This document shows, piece after piece, positions 24,972-32,628 of a DNA stretch of 33,681 bases (its first letter is position 1; each line of letters starts with the position of its first letter). The stretch spans positions 1 to 33,681 of the forward strand of contig CAYFYJ010000017.1 in the NCBI GenBank assembly GCA_964347415.1, written 5' to 3'. The notes below the pieces were generated by a model. That model was given only the letters and a program-made list of their open reading frames with translations, searched no databases and was not told the DNA's origin. This stretch comes from CAYFYJ01 sp964347415. Its GTDB lineage: Archaea; Aenigmatarchaeota; Aenigmatarchaeia; CG10238-14. The position numbers were made by a program, and so were the translations under genes.

Positions 24972-26239
24972 TGACTAACTATCTACAAGAAATAAAAAGG
25001 AGAAAATTGTTCATAAGCGAGCATTTGGATGAAATCAATGAAAAAAGAGTTTTCCTACGAATCGATACTAATAGTGCAATTGTTAATGGAAACCTGGATT
25101 TAGATTCATACAAACTTTTTGCTCATGGCCAGACACTGAAAAAATACGTCGATGCCGGAGCTATACCCATTATAATCACACATCAAGGAAGAAAAGGAGA
25201 CAACGAGTTCATCCCCAATCTTGAGCCAATCGCAAAAAAAATGGAGGAAATTTCTGGGGTCAAAGTGAGATATATAGACCAAGTTATAGGAGAAAAAGTT
25301 GGGGAAGTAATCAACGGGTTAAAATTAGGAGAAGCCTTGATGATTAGAAACATAAGGGACCATCCACATGAAACGAAGTTTGAGGCCCTTCATTCTTGTA
25401 ATAGCAACTGCTCCCATTGTACCAGATTAAACGAAATGACTGAATCCCAAATCAGCCAATTCTACCAAAATGAGGTAGATGTGTTTGTCAATGACGGCCT
25501 TTCCGTTTGTCATAGATGTCAACTAAGCGTTGTCGCATTGACGAAAATAATACCCTTTTACTTTGGTCTACTTCTTGAATCTGAACTGAAAACCATACAA
25601 GAACTGATGGACGATTTGAAAAATGGAAAAGATGTTACTTTTTTCATCGGTGGAAAAAAATTCGAGAAGTTGAATTACCTAGAAAAAATACTTGAATATC
25701 CTGGTGCGAGGTTTTTGACTGGCGGTTTAATAGGACAGTATATTGCTTATGCTGATGGTTTAGAGTTTAATGAAGAGAATAAAAAATTAATGAAATCATC
25801 AGAAATCGAAAATGCAACCAGACTGCTCGATAAATTCAGGGAGAAAATCTTTTACCCGTTAGATTTTATAATGAACGATGGTAGTATTGTGGTTAGAGGA
25901 CGATTACGTTCTTCCAATCGTGTTATAATGGATATTGGACCAGAGACATTAAACTACTATGCTAAAAACATAAACGGGAGAACTGTTTTTGCCGGTGTAA
26001 TGGGGGTTTTCGAAAAAGGATTTGATAACACTCTGAAATTACTGAGGCTAGCAGCTGCTCCTGACACAGTAAATCTTGGTGGCCACTCTTCTGCTGCCTT
26101 ATTCCAAGACCACGGTATTTATCACTATTTTACTCAAAGAGGTGGCAAAGTCATAACTGCAGGTGGCGCGGCTTTAGCACTGTTAGCAAAAGAAAAAATG
26201 CCGGGTCTTAATACTTGTTTCTTAAAGGAAGAAAAATAA
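24971..26239 (+). CDS. pgk: Phosphoglycerate kinase with a five-cysteine cluster
   Basis: Converts 1,3-bisphosphoglycerate and ADP to 3-phosphoglycerate and ATP; 422 residues from the ATG that overlaps the gap stop, with GGTGTG at 24962-24967 as ribosome binding site. Substrate residues are kept: RIDTN near the N-terminus, the R of IRNIRD and HR in CHRCQ. The nucleotide end GGHSSAALF and TAGGAALALLA is of the archaeal type. Odd feature: the segment between the IRNIRD and VFVNDG blocks contains Cys143-x3-Cys147-x2-Cys150, and the normally AAHRSQ-like loop reads Cys180-His-Arg-Cys183. Five cysteines close to the 3-phosphoglycerate site could bind a metal. Confident as PGK; the cluster is a finding. 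Confidence 0.93.
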   Translation: MTNYLQEIKRRKLFISEHLDEINEKRVFLRIDTNSAIVNGNLDLDSYKLFAHGQTLKKYVDAGAIPIIITHQGRKGDNEFIPNLEPIAKKMEEISGVKVRYIDQVIGEKVGEVINGLKLGEALMIRNIRDHPHETKFEALHSCNSNCSHCTRLNEMTESQISQFYQNEVDVFVNDGLSVCHRCQLSVVALTKIIPFYFGLLLESELKTIQELMDDLKNGKDVTFFIGGKKFEKLNYLEKILEYPGARFLTGGLIGQYIAYADGLEFNEENKKLMKSSEIENATRLLDKFREKIFYPLDFIMNDGSIVVRGRLRSSNRVIMDIGPETLNYYAKNINGRTVFAGVMGVFEKGFDNTLKLLRLAAAPDTVNLGGHSSAALFQDHGIYHYFTQRGGKVITAGGAALALLAKEKMPGLNTCFLKEEK

Positions 26240-26241
26240 TC

Positions 26242-26751
26242 TCACTCTTTTGGAGTCTCGTCAGGTTTAAACCAAAGTTTCAATTCTTTTTCAAAATTTT
26301 CTGGATCACATACATGTACAAGGTTCCTTGTTGCTCTCTTCTCTCTATTCGCTTTTTTAATTGAATCAATACCCAAGTCGCCTCTGATAGTCCCTTTTTT
26401 CGCAACCGGGGGATCTGTATAACCAACAATTTCCCTCACTTTTCTCCTCGTATCTTTTCCTTCTAAAATCATAGGAACAACAGGGCCTTCTGTTAAATAA
26501 GTCCTTAACCATTCGAGAACATTTTTGCCCATTTTTTCATAGTTATCTACTCTTGTCCCACCGCGTTCTGCTTTCTTGCCCAACCCAATAGCCATAGACT
26601 CAGGATAATGTTTTGATATGAGCCTTTTCGATGCGGTCACCATTTTTATTGCTACTACTTTCAAACCTTCACTTTCGAATCTTTTAATAATTTCGCCTAT
26701 TAGATTCCTTTTGACACCGTCTGGTTTTATTATCACAATTGTGCGTTCCAT
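26242..26751 (-). CDS. ndk: Nucleoside diphosphate kinase
   Basis: Balances NTP pools through a phosphohistidine; 169 residues against the usual 140-155. It has TIVIIKPDGVKR at the start, HYPE, GPVVPMILEG and the GTIRGDLGID block. The catalytic histidine is His146 in NLVHVCD, where most family members read HGSD or HASD. Extra residues lie at about 56-75 and 130-140, insertions also recalled from some archaeal NDKs. It converges with pgk with two bases between the stops. Confidence 0.93.
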   Translation of the reverse strand: MERTIVIIKPDGVKRNLIGEIIKRFESEGLKVVAIKMVTASKRLISKHYPESMAIGLGKKAERGGTRVDNYEKMGKNVLEWLRTYLTEGPVVPMILEGKDTRRKVREIVGYTDPPVAKKGTIRGDLGIDSIKKANREKRATRNLVHVCDPENFEKELKLWFKPDETPKE

Positions 26752-27135
26752 GTCCCACCACTTCTTTTAATTTTGTTTATTTTAGTAATAAAGTTTTATA
26801 AAATTTTTGAAGACCTTTCTTAAAAACCCGTTTTTGCCCTTTAAACCACCTTTCCATCGTTTTTAGGTCCCCTTTGACCCATCCAATTTCAGTTCTCCCA
26901 TTCAAAATGAACTCTCACTTTGAGGTGAGACTTATTAATGATAAAAATAATATATATATTAAATAATATAATAGATTTTTTTTTTAAAAAATATTATAAA
27001 AAATTATATATAATTTTATTATTATGATAATTTTATATCATTAAAATTTATTTTATCTATTATATAATTTTATTCAAAAAAGGCCTCTTTTTACAGTAGT
27101 TTTTTATTATTTAACCTACATTTTTCGATATTAGT
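26752..27135. other. 384-base intergenic region: ndk leader, GC-richer segment and AT tract
   Basis: No long gene. Three parts are visible. First, 26752-26810 is the ndk promoter. Second, 26811-26935 is a segment clearly richer in G/C than its surroundings. It ends in an inverted repeat, TCTCAC-TTTGAG-GTGAGA (26913-26930), and contains a 26-codon reverse-strand reading frame (26777-26857 including stop). Third, 26936-27085 is almost pure A/T with an 18-base perfect palindrome at 27000-27017. A small RNA, a regulatory region or a duplex-unwinding region are all possible; none is shown. Confidence 0.5.
26756..26802 (-). promoter_or_regulatory. ndk promoter and ribosome binding site
   Basis: Reading on the reverse strand, a TATA-like TTTTATAAAACTTT lies at about 26789-26802. 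It is followed by a short leader with GTGGTGGGA (about 26755-26763) just before the ndk ATG at 26751. Pattern-based. Confidence 0.5.
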
Positions 27136-27480
27136 TTACTTAGCTGAAGAGCCCGTTTTAACCCACGTTTTCCAGTATTTTGAGAGCCTTTCTAGAGCAT
27201 TAGAAAATTGTTCTGATAGAACTAATGGTGAATACTTGTCCTTTCTTGATATTAGACCAAACCTCTTCATCATTTTAAAAGCATCATAAGCAGTACCTCT
27301 AACCAGTTTTTCATTCTCTATTATTTCATTGATAGTTGCTGGTTTATTCTTGAGGTATCTCAAGATTTTATCTGCGCATTCCTTGGTTTTTTTCTGCCTC
27401 GGAAATACTAGATCTAGAAACTCCTCCCATGATAATTCATTCAAGTCAACCTTCCCTATTACCCATGTCTTGATATCCAT
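27136..27480 (-). CDS. Winged-helix transcriptional regulator (archaeal)
   Basis: 114 residues from the preferred ATG at 27480, with AGGTGATGG directly upstream (27482-27490). A longer reading to 27633 runs through the promoter and is rejected. The middle (about 34-85) has a helix-turn-helix pattern (ATINEIIENEKLVRGTAYDAFKMMKRFGLI) with a KDKYSPLVLS wing. The tail SNALERLSKYWKTWV is a likely dimer helix. A TATA-like TATTTAA at about 27530-27537 precedes it. Target unknown. A second winged-helix gene lies just upstream on the same strand. Confidence 0.7.
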   Translation of the reverse strand: MDIKTWVIGKVDLNELSWEEFLDLVFPRQKKTKECADKILRYLKNKPATINEIIENEKLVRGTAYDAFKMMKRFGLISRKDKYSPLVLSEQFSNALERLSKYWKTWVKTGSSAK

Positions 27481-27652
27481 TCCATCACCTATTAACGACA
27501 GATGATTAAAAATAGTATGGTTTTCTGGCTTAAATATGTCGCTCTTCACCATATATTTATATATAGGAGCCAAATACCCTAGATAACTAGTCAAGAGTAT
27601 TCTAAAGTAATGAAAATATAGTCTTTCTGTCACTATTTAACGACACTTTAGG

Positions 27653-27958
27653 TTATTTTTTCTTCTTTTCGTTGTTTTCTCTGATTCTAGAAAGTTTGAT
27701 CAAAACCCCTTCAATGGAGTGAGCCAGATCAGATCCATCCTCTGTTAATTCTATGATTTTTATTCTGCCTTGCTTTTTAAAGGACACCAGTCCCAGTTTT
27801 TTGAAGTCGTCTAGAAGTTTTACTGTATGGGAATATGTACAGTCCACCTCTTTCGAAACTTGAGTTGCATATCTTGGGCCACTCTTCAAACTCTGCATTA
27901 TTTTCACTGGTTTAAGCCTCAGAAAAAGCTTTGCCAGAGCAGTGTCCGTCGATACCAT
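27653..27958 (-). CDS. MarR-like winged-helix regulator
   Basis: 101 residues from the ATG at 27958. The TATA-like GATATAAATA (about 27988-27998) lies 30-40 bases before this start, so the longer reading from 28039 is rejected. It has the winged-helix layout: RLKPVKIMQSL helix, GPRYATQVSKEVDCTYSHTV recognition region, LLDDFKKLGLV, a KKQGRIKIIELTEDG wing and a charged C-terminal helix ending in a lysine run. It resembles archaeal DNA-binding regulators; no ligand domain. Likely autoregulated through the AT-rich region upstream, which is inference. Confidence 0.72.
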   Translation of the reverse strand: MVSTDTALAKLFLRLKPVKIMQSLKSGPRYATQVSKEVDCTYSHTVKLLDDFKKLGLVSFKKQGRIKIIELTEDGSDLAHSIEGVLIKLSRIRENNEKKKK

Positions 27959-28285
27959 ATTACCCAATGTATTTTTGATATTCCGAGTATTTATATCTTT
28001 TGGTGGTTTAATTAAAATATATAATTTTTTAAATAACAATTTTTAAATAATAATAAAAAATTATATATAAAATCAAATAATAAAAAAACAACTAAAATTA
28101 AATATATAATAAAAAATATATAATGAATTAGAATTCACACGAAAATTTTACGAGTGAGAGAATGAATGAAAATTCAGGATATAATTCACTGAGTAGTAAT
28201 AACAAGAGATAGGTTTAAAACAGGCAAAATCAAGGAATAAGCGGGGTTTTTAAGTATTCAATGAAAATATTATAATGTGAGTTAA
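27959..28285. other. 327-base intergenic region with a second AT tract
   Basis: It lies between the divergent starts of the MarR-like regulator and the secreted protein. 28005-28125 is nearly pure A/T and contains ATAAAAAATTATATATAA (28053-28070), also found at 26996-27013 in the AT tract on the other side of the two regulator genes. 28126-28230 is mixed sequence with short GTGA/TCAC elements but no convincing hairpin or reading frame. A TATA-like TTTTTAAG at about 28246-28253 probably serves the gene at 28286. Confidence 0.45.
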
Positions 28286-28852
28286 ATGTTCATGAAATTA
28301 AAACTAATATTACCGATTACAATCACTCTTTTTTGGTTAATTTCACTAGGAACGTCCTTTTCTCAAGTTCCAACCCCTTATGAAGCCATATGCGAAGGTT
28401 CAATCTCCTTAACCCTATCGCCAAATCGTGGACTCGTTGGGGATACTATAACAGCAGCTGTTGGTAACCTGAGAGGTGAGGGTTGCACAGATAAAAGAGT
28501 TTACATAAAAGAGAGCAATTGTCAAGGATTACAATATTGCAGCTGTCTGCTTGATCAAGCGACGGAAGGCACTTATGGTTGTGTATGCACCTTTAGATCT
28601 CCTCCTACGCCTTATATTTCAGGGAAAGAACCAGTTCGCCAAAACACATTTACATACTATGCCTGTGTTGACCTAGATAATGATGGTGTGTATAGTGGGA
28701 CTTCAGGTGAACAATCTAATACGGATTTACTCGTTTATAGCAGATACACCCCATTGGGTTTAGTAACAGAATCGATTATTATAATAGCTACTTTAGGTGT
28801 GCTGTTAGTGGTCATTGTAGTTGTTTTCAGAATGTCTTTGAGAAGGAGATAA
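28286..28852 (+). CDS. Secreted protein with C-terminal membrane anchor, unknown
   Basis: 188 residues. It has a signal peptide (about 1-25, MKLKLILPITITLFWLIS), then an extracellular domain with about nine cysteines and a calcium-binding-like DLDNDGVYSG stretch. One transmembrane helix (about 160-182) with an RMSLRRR basic stop-transfer tail anchors the C-terminus. The outside domain (SLTLSPNRGLVGDTITAAVGNL) looks like an archaeal Ig-like surface module. No family name can be given. GTGAG at 28277-28281 supports the ATG at 28286; a second ATG at 28292 is possible. It is the first of two short-spaced genes on this strand; RNase Z follows 34 bases later with its own TATA box. Confidence 0.65.
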   Translation: MFMKLKLILPITITLFWLISLGTSFSQVPTPYEAICEGSISLTLSPNRGLVGDTITAAVGNLRGEGCTDKRVYIKESNCQGLQYCSCLLDQATEGTYGCVCTFRSPPTPYISGKEPVRQNTFTYYACVDLDNDGVYSGTSGEQSNTDLLVYSRYTPLGLVTESIIIIATLGVLLVVIVVVFRMSLRRR

Positions 28853-28886
28853 AACATTAATTAATTTACTTTCGCAACATTTTATC

Positions 28887-29798
28887 ATGATAATAATAAC
28901 TTTCTTGGGAACGGTGTCAGGAATACCTTCACTCCGTAGAAACCATCCAGCCATAGCCTTAGAGCATTTTACGGATTACAGAGATGTTTTATTATTTGAT
29001 TGCGGTGAAGGGACCCAAAAACAACTCATGAAATCTGGTATCAGTTTTATGCAGATAAACAAAATTTTCATATCACATTGGCACGCAGATCACTTTGCTG
29101 GATTAATAGCTTTGATACAGACGATGAACTTAGAGAACAGGAGAAAAAAATTAACCATATATGGTCCTGAAGCAGAAAGGTTTGTTTCCGATATCATAGA
29201 TTTAGGGTATTTTGGGTTAAGGTTTCCTGTCAGAGCAGTGAACGTTCCATTCGAGGGGAGTGAGATTTCAGTATTGGAGGAAACAGTGGACTATCAAATT
29301 TTATCTATACCAGTCTTTCACTCCGTTCCTACAGTAGCTTTCTGTTTTAAAGAAAAAGATAGGTGGAACATCAACGAAAATAAACTCAAAAAATTAGGCA
29401 TAAAGAGGGGACCTTGGCTTAAAAAACTGAAGAAAACTGGTAAACTAGAGTATAAAGGAAAAAAAGTAAAGATTAAGGATGTTGGCTACGTTAAAGAAGG
29501 ATTAAAAGTTGTTTATTCCGGAGACACAAGACCTTGTAAAAATATAGTTAAGATATCGAAGAATGCTGATTTACTGATACATGACGGTACTTTTCTCGAG
29601 GAGGATGTTGGGAGCAAATCCCATGCAGATGTGAAAGAAGCTGCTAAAATGGCTAAACAGGCAAAAGTGAAAAAACTCATCTTAACCCACATCAGCAGAA
29701 GATATACGGATTTGAAGGAATTGGAAGAAGAAGCGAAAAAAGAATTCGAAAATAGCAAGATTGCTTATGATTTTATGAAAGTTAAACTCAAGAAATAA
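28887..29798 (+). CDS. rnz: tRNase Z (RNase Z)
   Basis: Metallo-beta-lactamase-fold endonuclease that trims tRNA 3' ends, 303 residues. The zinc motif SHWHADHFAG (His64, His66, Asp68, His69) has Trp where Leu or Thr is more usual. Other ligands are HSVPTVAF, a SGDTRP segment and a LTHISRRY histidine, all in family order. ATTAATTAATT about 25 bases upstream supports a leaderless start. Its last 11 bases overlap the convergent isomerase gene. Confidence 0.93.
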   Translation: MIIITFLGTVSGIPSLRRNHPAIALEHFTDYRDVLLFDCGEGTQKQLMKSGISFMQINKIFISHWHADHFAGLIALIQTMNLENRRKKLTIYGPEAERFVSDIIDLGYFGLRFPVRAVNVPFEGSEISVLEETVDYQILSIPVFHSVPTVAFCFKEKDRWNINENKLKKLGIKRGPWLKKLKKTGKLEYKGKKVKIKDVGYVKEGLKVVYSGDTRPCKNIVKISKNADLLIHDGTFLEEDVGSKSHADVKEAAKMAKQAKVKKLILTHISRRYTDLKELEEEAKKEFENSKIAYDFMKVKLKK

Positions 29799-30798
29799 CT
29801 AATTTTTTTTCTAATCTATCGACGAAACTTAACCTTCTCTTTAACTTTGTTTTAACGGTATCTATATTTTCAACAGGTACAGGATCAACATCGTTTAAAA
29901 TGGCCAGTTCATGACTCAAAATATCTCCGATGAATAACAAAGATATCATTCTTGACAACCTTGAAGTACCTTGAGCCCAAATCTCATGGAGTCCCTTAAC
30001 TTTATCCTTTATAATATCTTTTGTTATCTCTATTCTCGCTCTGATTTCTTCTGATTCTTCTTTATCTCTAAGCAGGATAATGTATGAATCCTTGTTCGAA
30101 TTTTCATTCTGATAACCGACTATTTCATTGTGATCTAACTCAGGGAAGACATCGTATTTGGCGGGTATTTTGCTGTTTTCGTTAAATTGTGTTTTCATCC
30201 TCTCAGCAATTGCGGAATGTTCATTAGAAGCATATATTATTGGAATAGAATCTTTCAAGTTTAAAGCAATTTTTTTTATTTGATCAGTTTTAATTTCTTT
30301 TAATGTTTGAATGGCATCATCGATTTCATTCTTCAAGTTTACAAACCCGAATCTTTGGAGAAAAACTACCAACGGGATGAATAGATATGGAAAAGCAGAT
30401 CTAGATTGATAACCAGTTGGTATCAAAACGCATGGAGTGTTTAGCTTATCACACCATTCTTTGAGTTTTCCGTCAGAAGTTATTCCAATTATTTTACACT
30501 TTTTTTCAACGGCATCGGCAAACTGACTTAGGGCTTCTTCCGTATTCCCTGAATAAGATATACAAAAAACTAGAGTATTATCGTCAGCATACGCGGGGAG
30601 ATGATAGTCTCTTGAGACTTCTATAGGTATCCGGATTTTATCTCTCAATAGGCATTTCAATAATCTCCCACTAATCGCTGAGCCACCCACACCACTCACT
30701 ATGATCTTGTTAAATTTGTAATCTGGAATATTGGTCTTTTCAGATATTTTTATGGCATCTGCTAACATTTCAGGATATTTTTTGATTGTTTCTATCAT
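29788..30798 (-). CDS. Bifunctional phosphoglucose/phosphomannose isomerase
   Basis: SIS-domain sugar-phosphate isomerase of the archaeal PGI/PMI family, 336 residues. Family segments are VSGVGGSAISGRLL, FCISYSGNTEEALS, the SRSAFPYLFIPLV segment, FPELDHNEIVGY with the catalytic glutamate-like region, and IWAQGTSRLSRM. It interconverts fructose 6-phosphate with glucose 6-phosphate and mannose 6-phosphate, feeding upper glycolysis and glycosylation. GTGAGA lies just before the ATG and a TATA-like element at about 30821-30838. Confidence 0.92.
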   Translation of the reverse strand: MIETIKKYPEMLADAIKISEKTNIPDYKFNKIIVSGVGGSAISGRLLKCLLRDKIRIPIEVSRDYHLPAYADDNTLVFCISYSGNTEEALSQFADAVEKKCKIIGITSDGKLKEWCDKLNTPCVLIPTGYQSRSAFPYLFIPLVVFLQRFGFVNLKNEIDDAIQTLKEIKTDQIKKIALNLKDSIPIIYASNEHSAIAERMKTQFNENSKIPAKYDVFPELDHNEIVGYQNENSNKDSYIILLRDKEESEEIRARIEITKDIIKDKVKGLHEIWAQGTSRLSRMISLLFIGDILSHELAILNDVDPVPVENIDTVKTKLKRRLSFVDRLEKKLVIS

Positions 30799-30837
30799 TT
30801 TCTCACAAACAATTAAGATAGCTTAAATTATTAAATA

Positions 30838-30909
30838 TGCCCCTGCTGGGATTCGAACCCAGATCACTTCCTCCGCAGGGAAGTATCCTATCCATTAGAC
30901 TACGGGGGC
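30838..30909 (-). tRNA. tRNA-Arg (anticodon GCG)
   Basis: 72-base cloverleaf read by eye. The anticodon stem CTTCC/GGAAG is perfect, and its loop CTGCGGA gives anticodon GCG, which reads CGC (Arg). The T arm CTGGG-TTCGAAT-CCCAG is perfect, the D arm GTCT/GGAT has G-U pairs, and the discriminator is A. The acceptor stem GCCCCCG/CAGGGGC has one mismatch, C6 against A67. No intron, and no encoded CCA is visible (the next bases are TAT). Confidence 0.93.
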
Positions 30910-30926
30910 GAACGTAAAGCTTTAAA

Positions 30927-30936
30927 AGATATAACC
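30927..30936 (-). promoter_or_regulatory. TATA-like box for tRNA-Arg
   Basis: GGTTATATCT on the reverse strand, centred about 24 bases before the first tRNA base, the expected spacing for an archaeal tRNA promoter with little 5' leader. Confidence 0.45.
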
Positions 30937-30977
30937 CTTAAGAATGAAAATACTATTTAAAACCTTAAAGGTGTACT

Positions 30978-31145
30978 ATGCCAGAAATGAGATGCACGAG
31001 TTGTGGTGTGAATCTTTTAGGGGATAACAATTATGTTAGATTCAAATGCCCCAATTGTTTAAAGGTAGAGATATTCAGATGCTCACGATGTAAAAGACTT
31101 TCAGTGGAATATAAATGTTCCAATTGCGGTTTTAAAGGTCCTTAG
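30978..31145 (+). CDS. Small zinc-ribbon protein (HVO_2753-like)
   Basis: 55-residue protein, easily missed because of its length. It has four CxxC pairs: CTSC near residue 6, CPNC near 24, CSRC near 35 and CSNC near 47. It ends in GFKGP, the pattern of the conserved archaeal small two-zinc-finger proteins next to aEF-1beta. Ribosome binding site AAGGTG at 30968-30973 and a TATA-like TATTTAAAA at about 30952-30962. It sits seven bases before the aEF-1beta gene, an order conserved in many archaea, which suggests a translation-related role. Confidence 0.88.
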   Translation: MPEMRCTSCGVNLLGDNNYVRFKCPNCLKVEIFRCSRCKRLSVEYKCSNCGFKGP

Positions 31146-31152
31146 TGGTTTT

Positions 31153-31410
31153 ATGGGTAGTGTTATCGTCACCTTCAGGATAATGCCAGAGAGTGTTGAA
31201 GTCAACTTGAGTTCTTTAGAGCAAAAGATAAAAAGTGAGATTGACCCACAGAGGATAGAACGCGTTCCTATTGCTTTTGGTTTGAGTGCGATACAAATAA
31301 TTAAATTAGTCGAGGAAAAAGAAGGAGAGATGGATAGAATTACTGACAAAATAAAAAATATAAAGGGCGTCAAAGAAGTTGAAATAGTTGGGCTAACTAG
31401 AAGCTTATAA
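31153..31410 (+). CDS. ef1b: Elongation factor 1-beta (aEF-1beta)
   Basis: Guanine nucleotide exchange factor for EF-1A, 85 residues. It has VIVTFRIMPESVEVN at the start and RVPIAFGLSAIQIIKLV with EGEMDRITDKI following, the archaeal ferredoxin-like exchange domain. GTGG precedes the ATG. Its stop touches the stop of the convergent DUF655 gene. Confidence 0.94.
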   Translation: MGSVIVTFRIMPESVEVNLSSLEQKIKSEIDPQRIERVPIAFGLSAIQIIKLVEEKEGEMDRITDKIKNIKGVKEVEIVGLTRSL

Positions 31411-31950
31411 TTATCTTGCAACAACAAAAAGCCTGTGTCTGTCAGTTTCTTTTAATTCTTCAATAATTCTTCTCTTTATCATTCTCTTTGGGTCTGGTAA
31501 CATATCGACTCTTTTCTTCAGATCCTCAAAGCTCTCAAACTTCTTTTTCCGTCTCTCTCCAATTATTGCCCACATATGTTTCTTCCCAATTCCTGGCAAA
31601 AGCTCAAGAGAATGTAGTCTGGTAGAGACAGGACCAGCAATGTTGAAGAAATTAACGAACCTCTTCCCATTATTCTCAATAATTTTATCTATGACGTCTT
31701 CCAATTCTTTCTTCGCATAACCGGTCAATTTATCGTATTTTATTCTCCCCTTTATGTATTTTACTTGATCCCTCTTGTTTTCCCCAATGTAGAGTAAATC
31801 TCCGGGTTTGACTACAACATCAGGTTTGATTACGATTTCTAAGAGACTTAGGAAGACATTACCTATACCCTGGGCTATGGGCTCGGCCCTTCTGCTATCA
31901 GCATGACCTCTCGAGAGGAAATCCAATACTATTATGTATTCATCTTTCAT
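31411..31950 (-). CDS. DUF655 RNA-binding-like protein
   Basis: 179 residues of the archaeal DUF655 family. It begins YIIVLDFLSRGHADSRR, has an OB-like stretch with GDLLYIGENKRDQVKYIKGRI, and a helix-hairpin-helix-like LLPGIGKKHMWAIIGERRKK motif, consistent with nucleic-acid binding. Function is not established. The L21e-RpoF-DUF655 order is conserved in archaea. A GGGGTGG site lies ten bases before the ATG. Confidence 0.88.
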   Translation of the reverse strand: MKDEYIIVLDFLSRGHADSRRAEPIAQGIGNVFLSLLEIVIKPDVVVKPGDLLYIGENKRDQVKYIKGRIKYDKLTGYAKKELEDVIDKIIENNGKRFVNFFNIAGPVSTRLHSLELLPGIGKKHMWAIIGERRKKKFESFEDLKKRVDMLPDPKRMIKRRIIEELKETDRHRLFVVAR

Positions 31951-31968
31951 AGAAAAGCCACCCCATCC

Positions 31969-32298
31969 CTACATTAATTTGTTTATATTCTCAAGAATAA
32001 AATTCTTTTCCTCATCCGTAAGGAGGCTGTAATCTTTCTCTAGAAGTAGTCTTAAATCGTCCTTATCTGTAGGCATGACATTAACTATGGCGATTATCTG
32101 TCTTTCTCTTAATTTCTTAACTTCTTTCAATTTTTCGATTAAATCTTTGGCCTTTTTAGGAGTTAATTTATCGTATTTTTTCAAATAATCAAAAGAATTT
32201 TTCTGTTCGTATCCAAACTCTATTTCTTTCTTTCTATCTTTAAGTATTTCCCTTGCTTCCGTGTTCGTTATCAATGTTTCTTTTACTATATCTTCCAT
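31969..32298 (-). CDS. rpoF: RNA polymerase subunit F (Rpb4)
   Basis: Archaeal Rpb4 homologue that pairs with RpoE to form the stalk of RNA polymerase; 109 residues. It has the family's helical bundle pattern, TNTEAREILKDRKKE, FDYLKKYDKL and the C-terminal IVNVMPTDKDDLRLLLEKDY block. It starts immediately after the L21e stop and lies 18 bases before DUF655. Confidence 0.92.
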   Translation of the reverse strand: MEDIVKETLITNTEAREILKDRKKEIEFGYEQKNSFDYLKKYDKLTPKKAKDLIEKLKEVKKLRERQIIAIVNVMPTDKDDLRLLLEKDYSLLTDEEKNFILENINKLM

Positions 32299-32583
32299 TC
32301 AAATCGCCTTCAGATGTTCTGGCCTTGAAATAATATTCTTCTCCTTTTTACCATCTTTGATTTTGATTATATAAGATTTACCCCTCTTGTTTATAACCGT
32401 TCCAGTCCTGCCGAAAAACCTCTTGAAAGGCATGCCCTTGTGACTTGATGGGTTGGGTTTAATGACGACTTTACTACCTACCTTAAACTCTTGTATGTAT
32501 CTTGTTATGGGTAATCTTTCCCTGGTTTTAACACTAAGTAAATTCCTTGTTCTTTTCCTTCGGCCTTTAGATTTTTGAACCAT
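32299..32583 (-). CDS. rpl21e: Ribosomal protein L21e
   Basis: Large-subunit protein, 94 residues. It has the basic N-terminus SKGRRKRTRNLL, then FKVGSKVVIKPNPSSHKGMP and RTGTVINKRGKSYIIKI, the family's SH3-like core. It is first in the L21e-RpoF-DUF655 operon. Upstream, a TATA-like AATATTTAAAAAACC at 32601-32614 lies between this gene and the divergent Cys-rich gene and is symmetrical enough to serve both directions. Confidence 0.94.
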   Translation of the reverse strand: MVQKSKGRRKRTRNLLSVKTRERLPITRYIQEFKVGSKVVIKPNPSSHKGMPFKRFFGRTGTVINKRGKSYIIKIKDGKKEKNIISRPEHLKAI

Positions 32584-32628
32584 AGTAATCCTTTATCTTT
32601 AATATTTAAAAAACCGATAATTGTATTA

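Noticed and set aside
26936..27085. Replication origin
   Set aside because: AT-rich and palindromic, but no Orc1/Cdc6 gene or origin-recognition-box repeats are visible, so only the tract itself is reported.
28126..28230. C/D box small RNA in the gap before the secreted protein
   Set aside because: Only loose ATGA- and CTGA-like words are present; no paired C/D and C'/D' boxes with spacing that would support a guide RNA.
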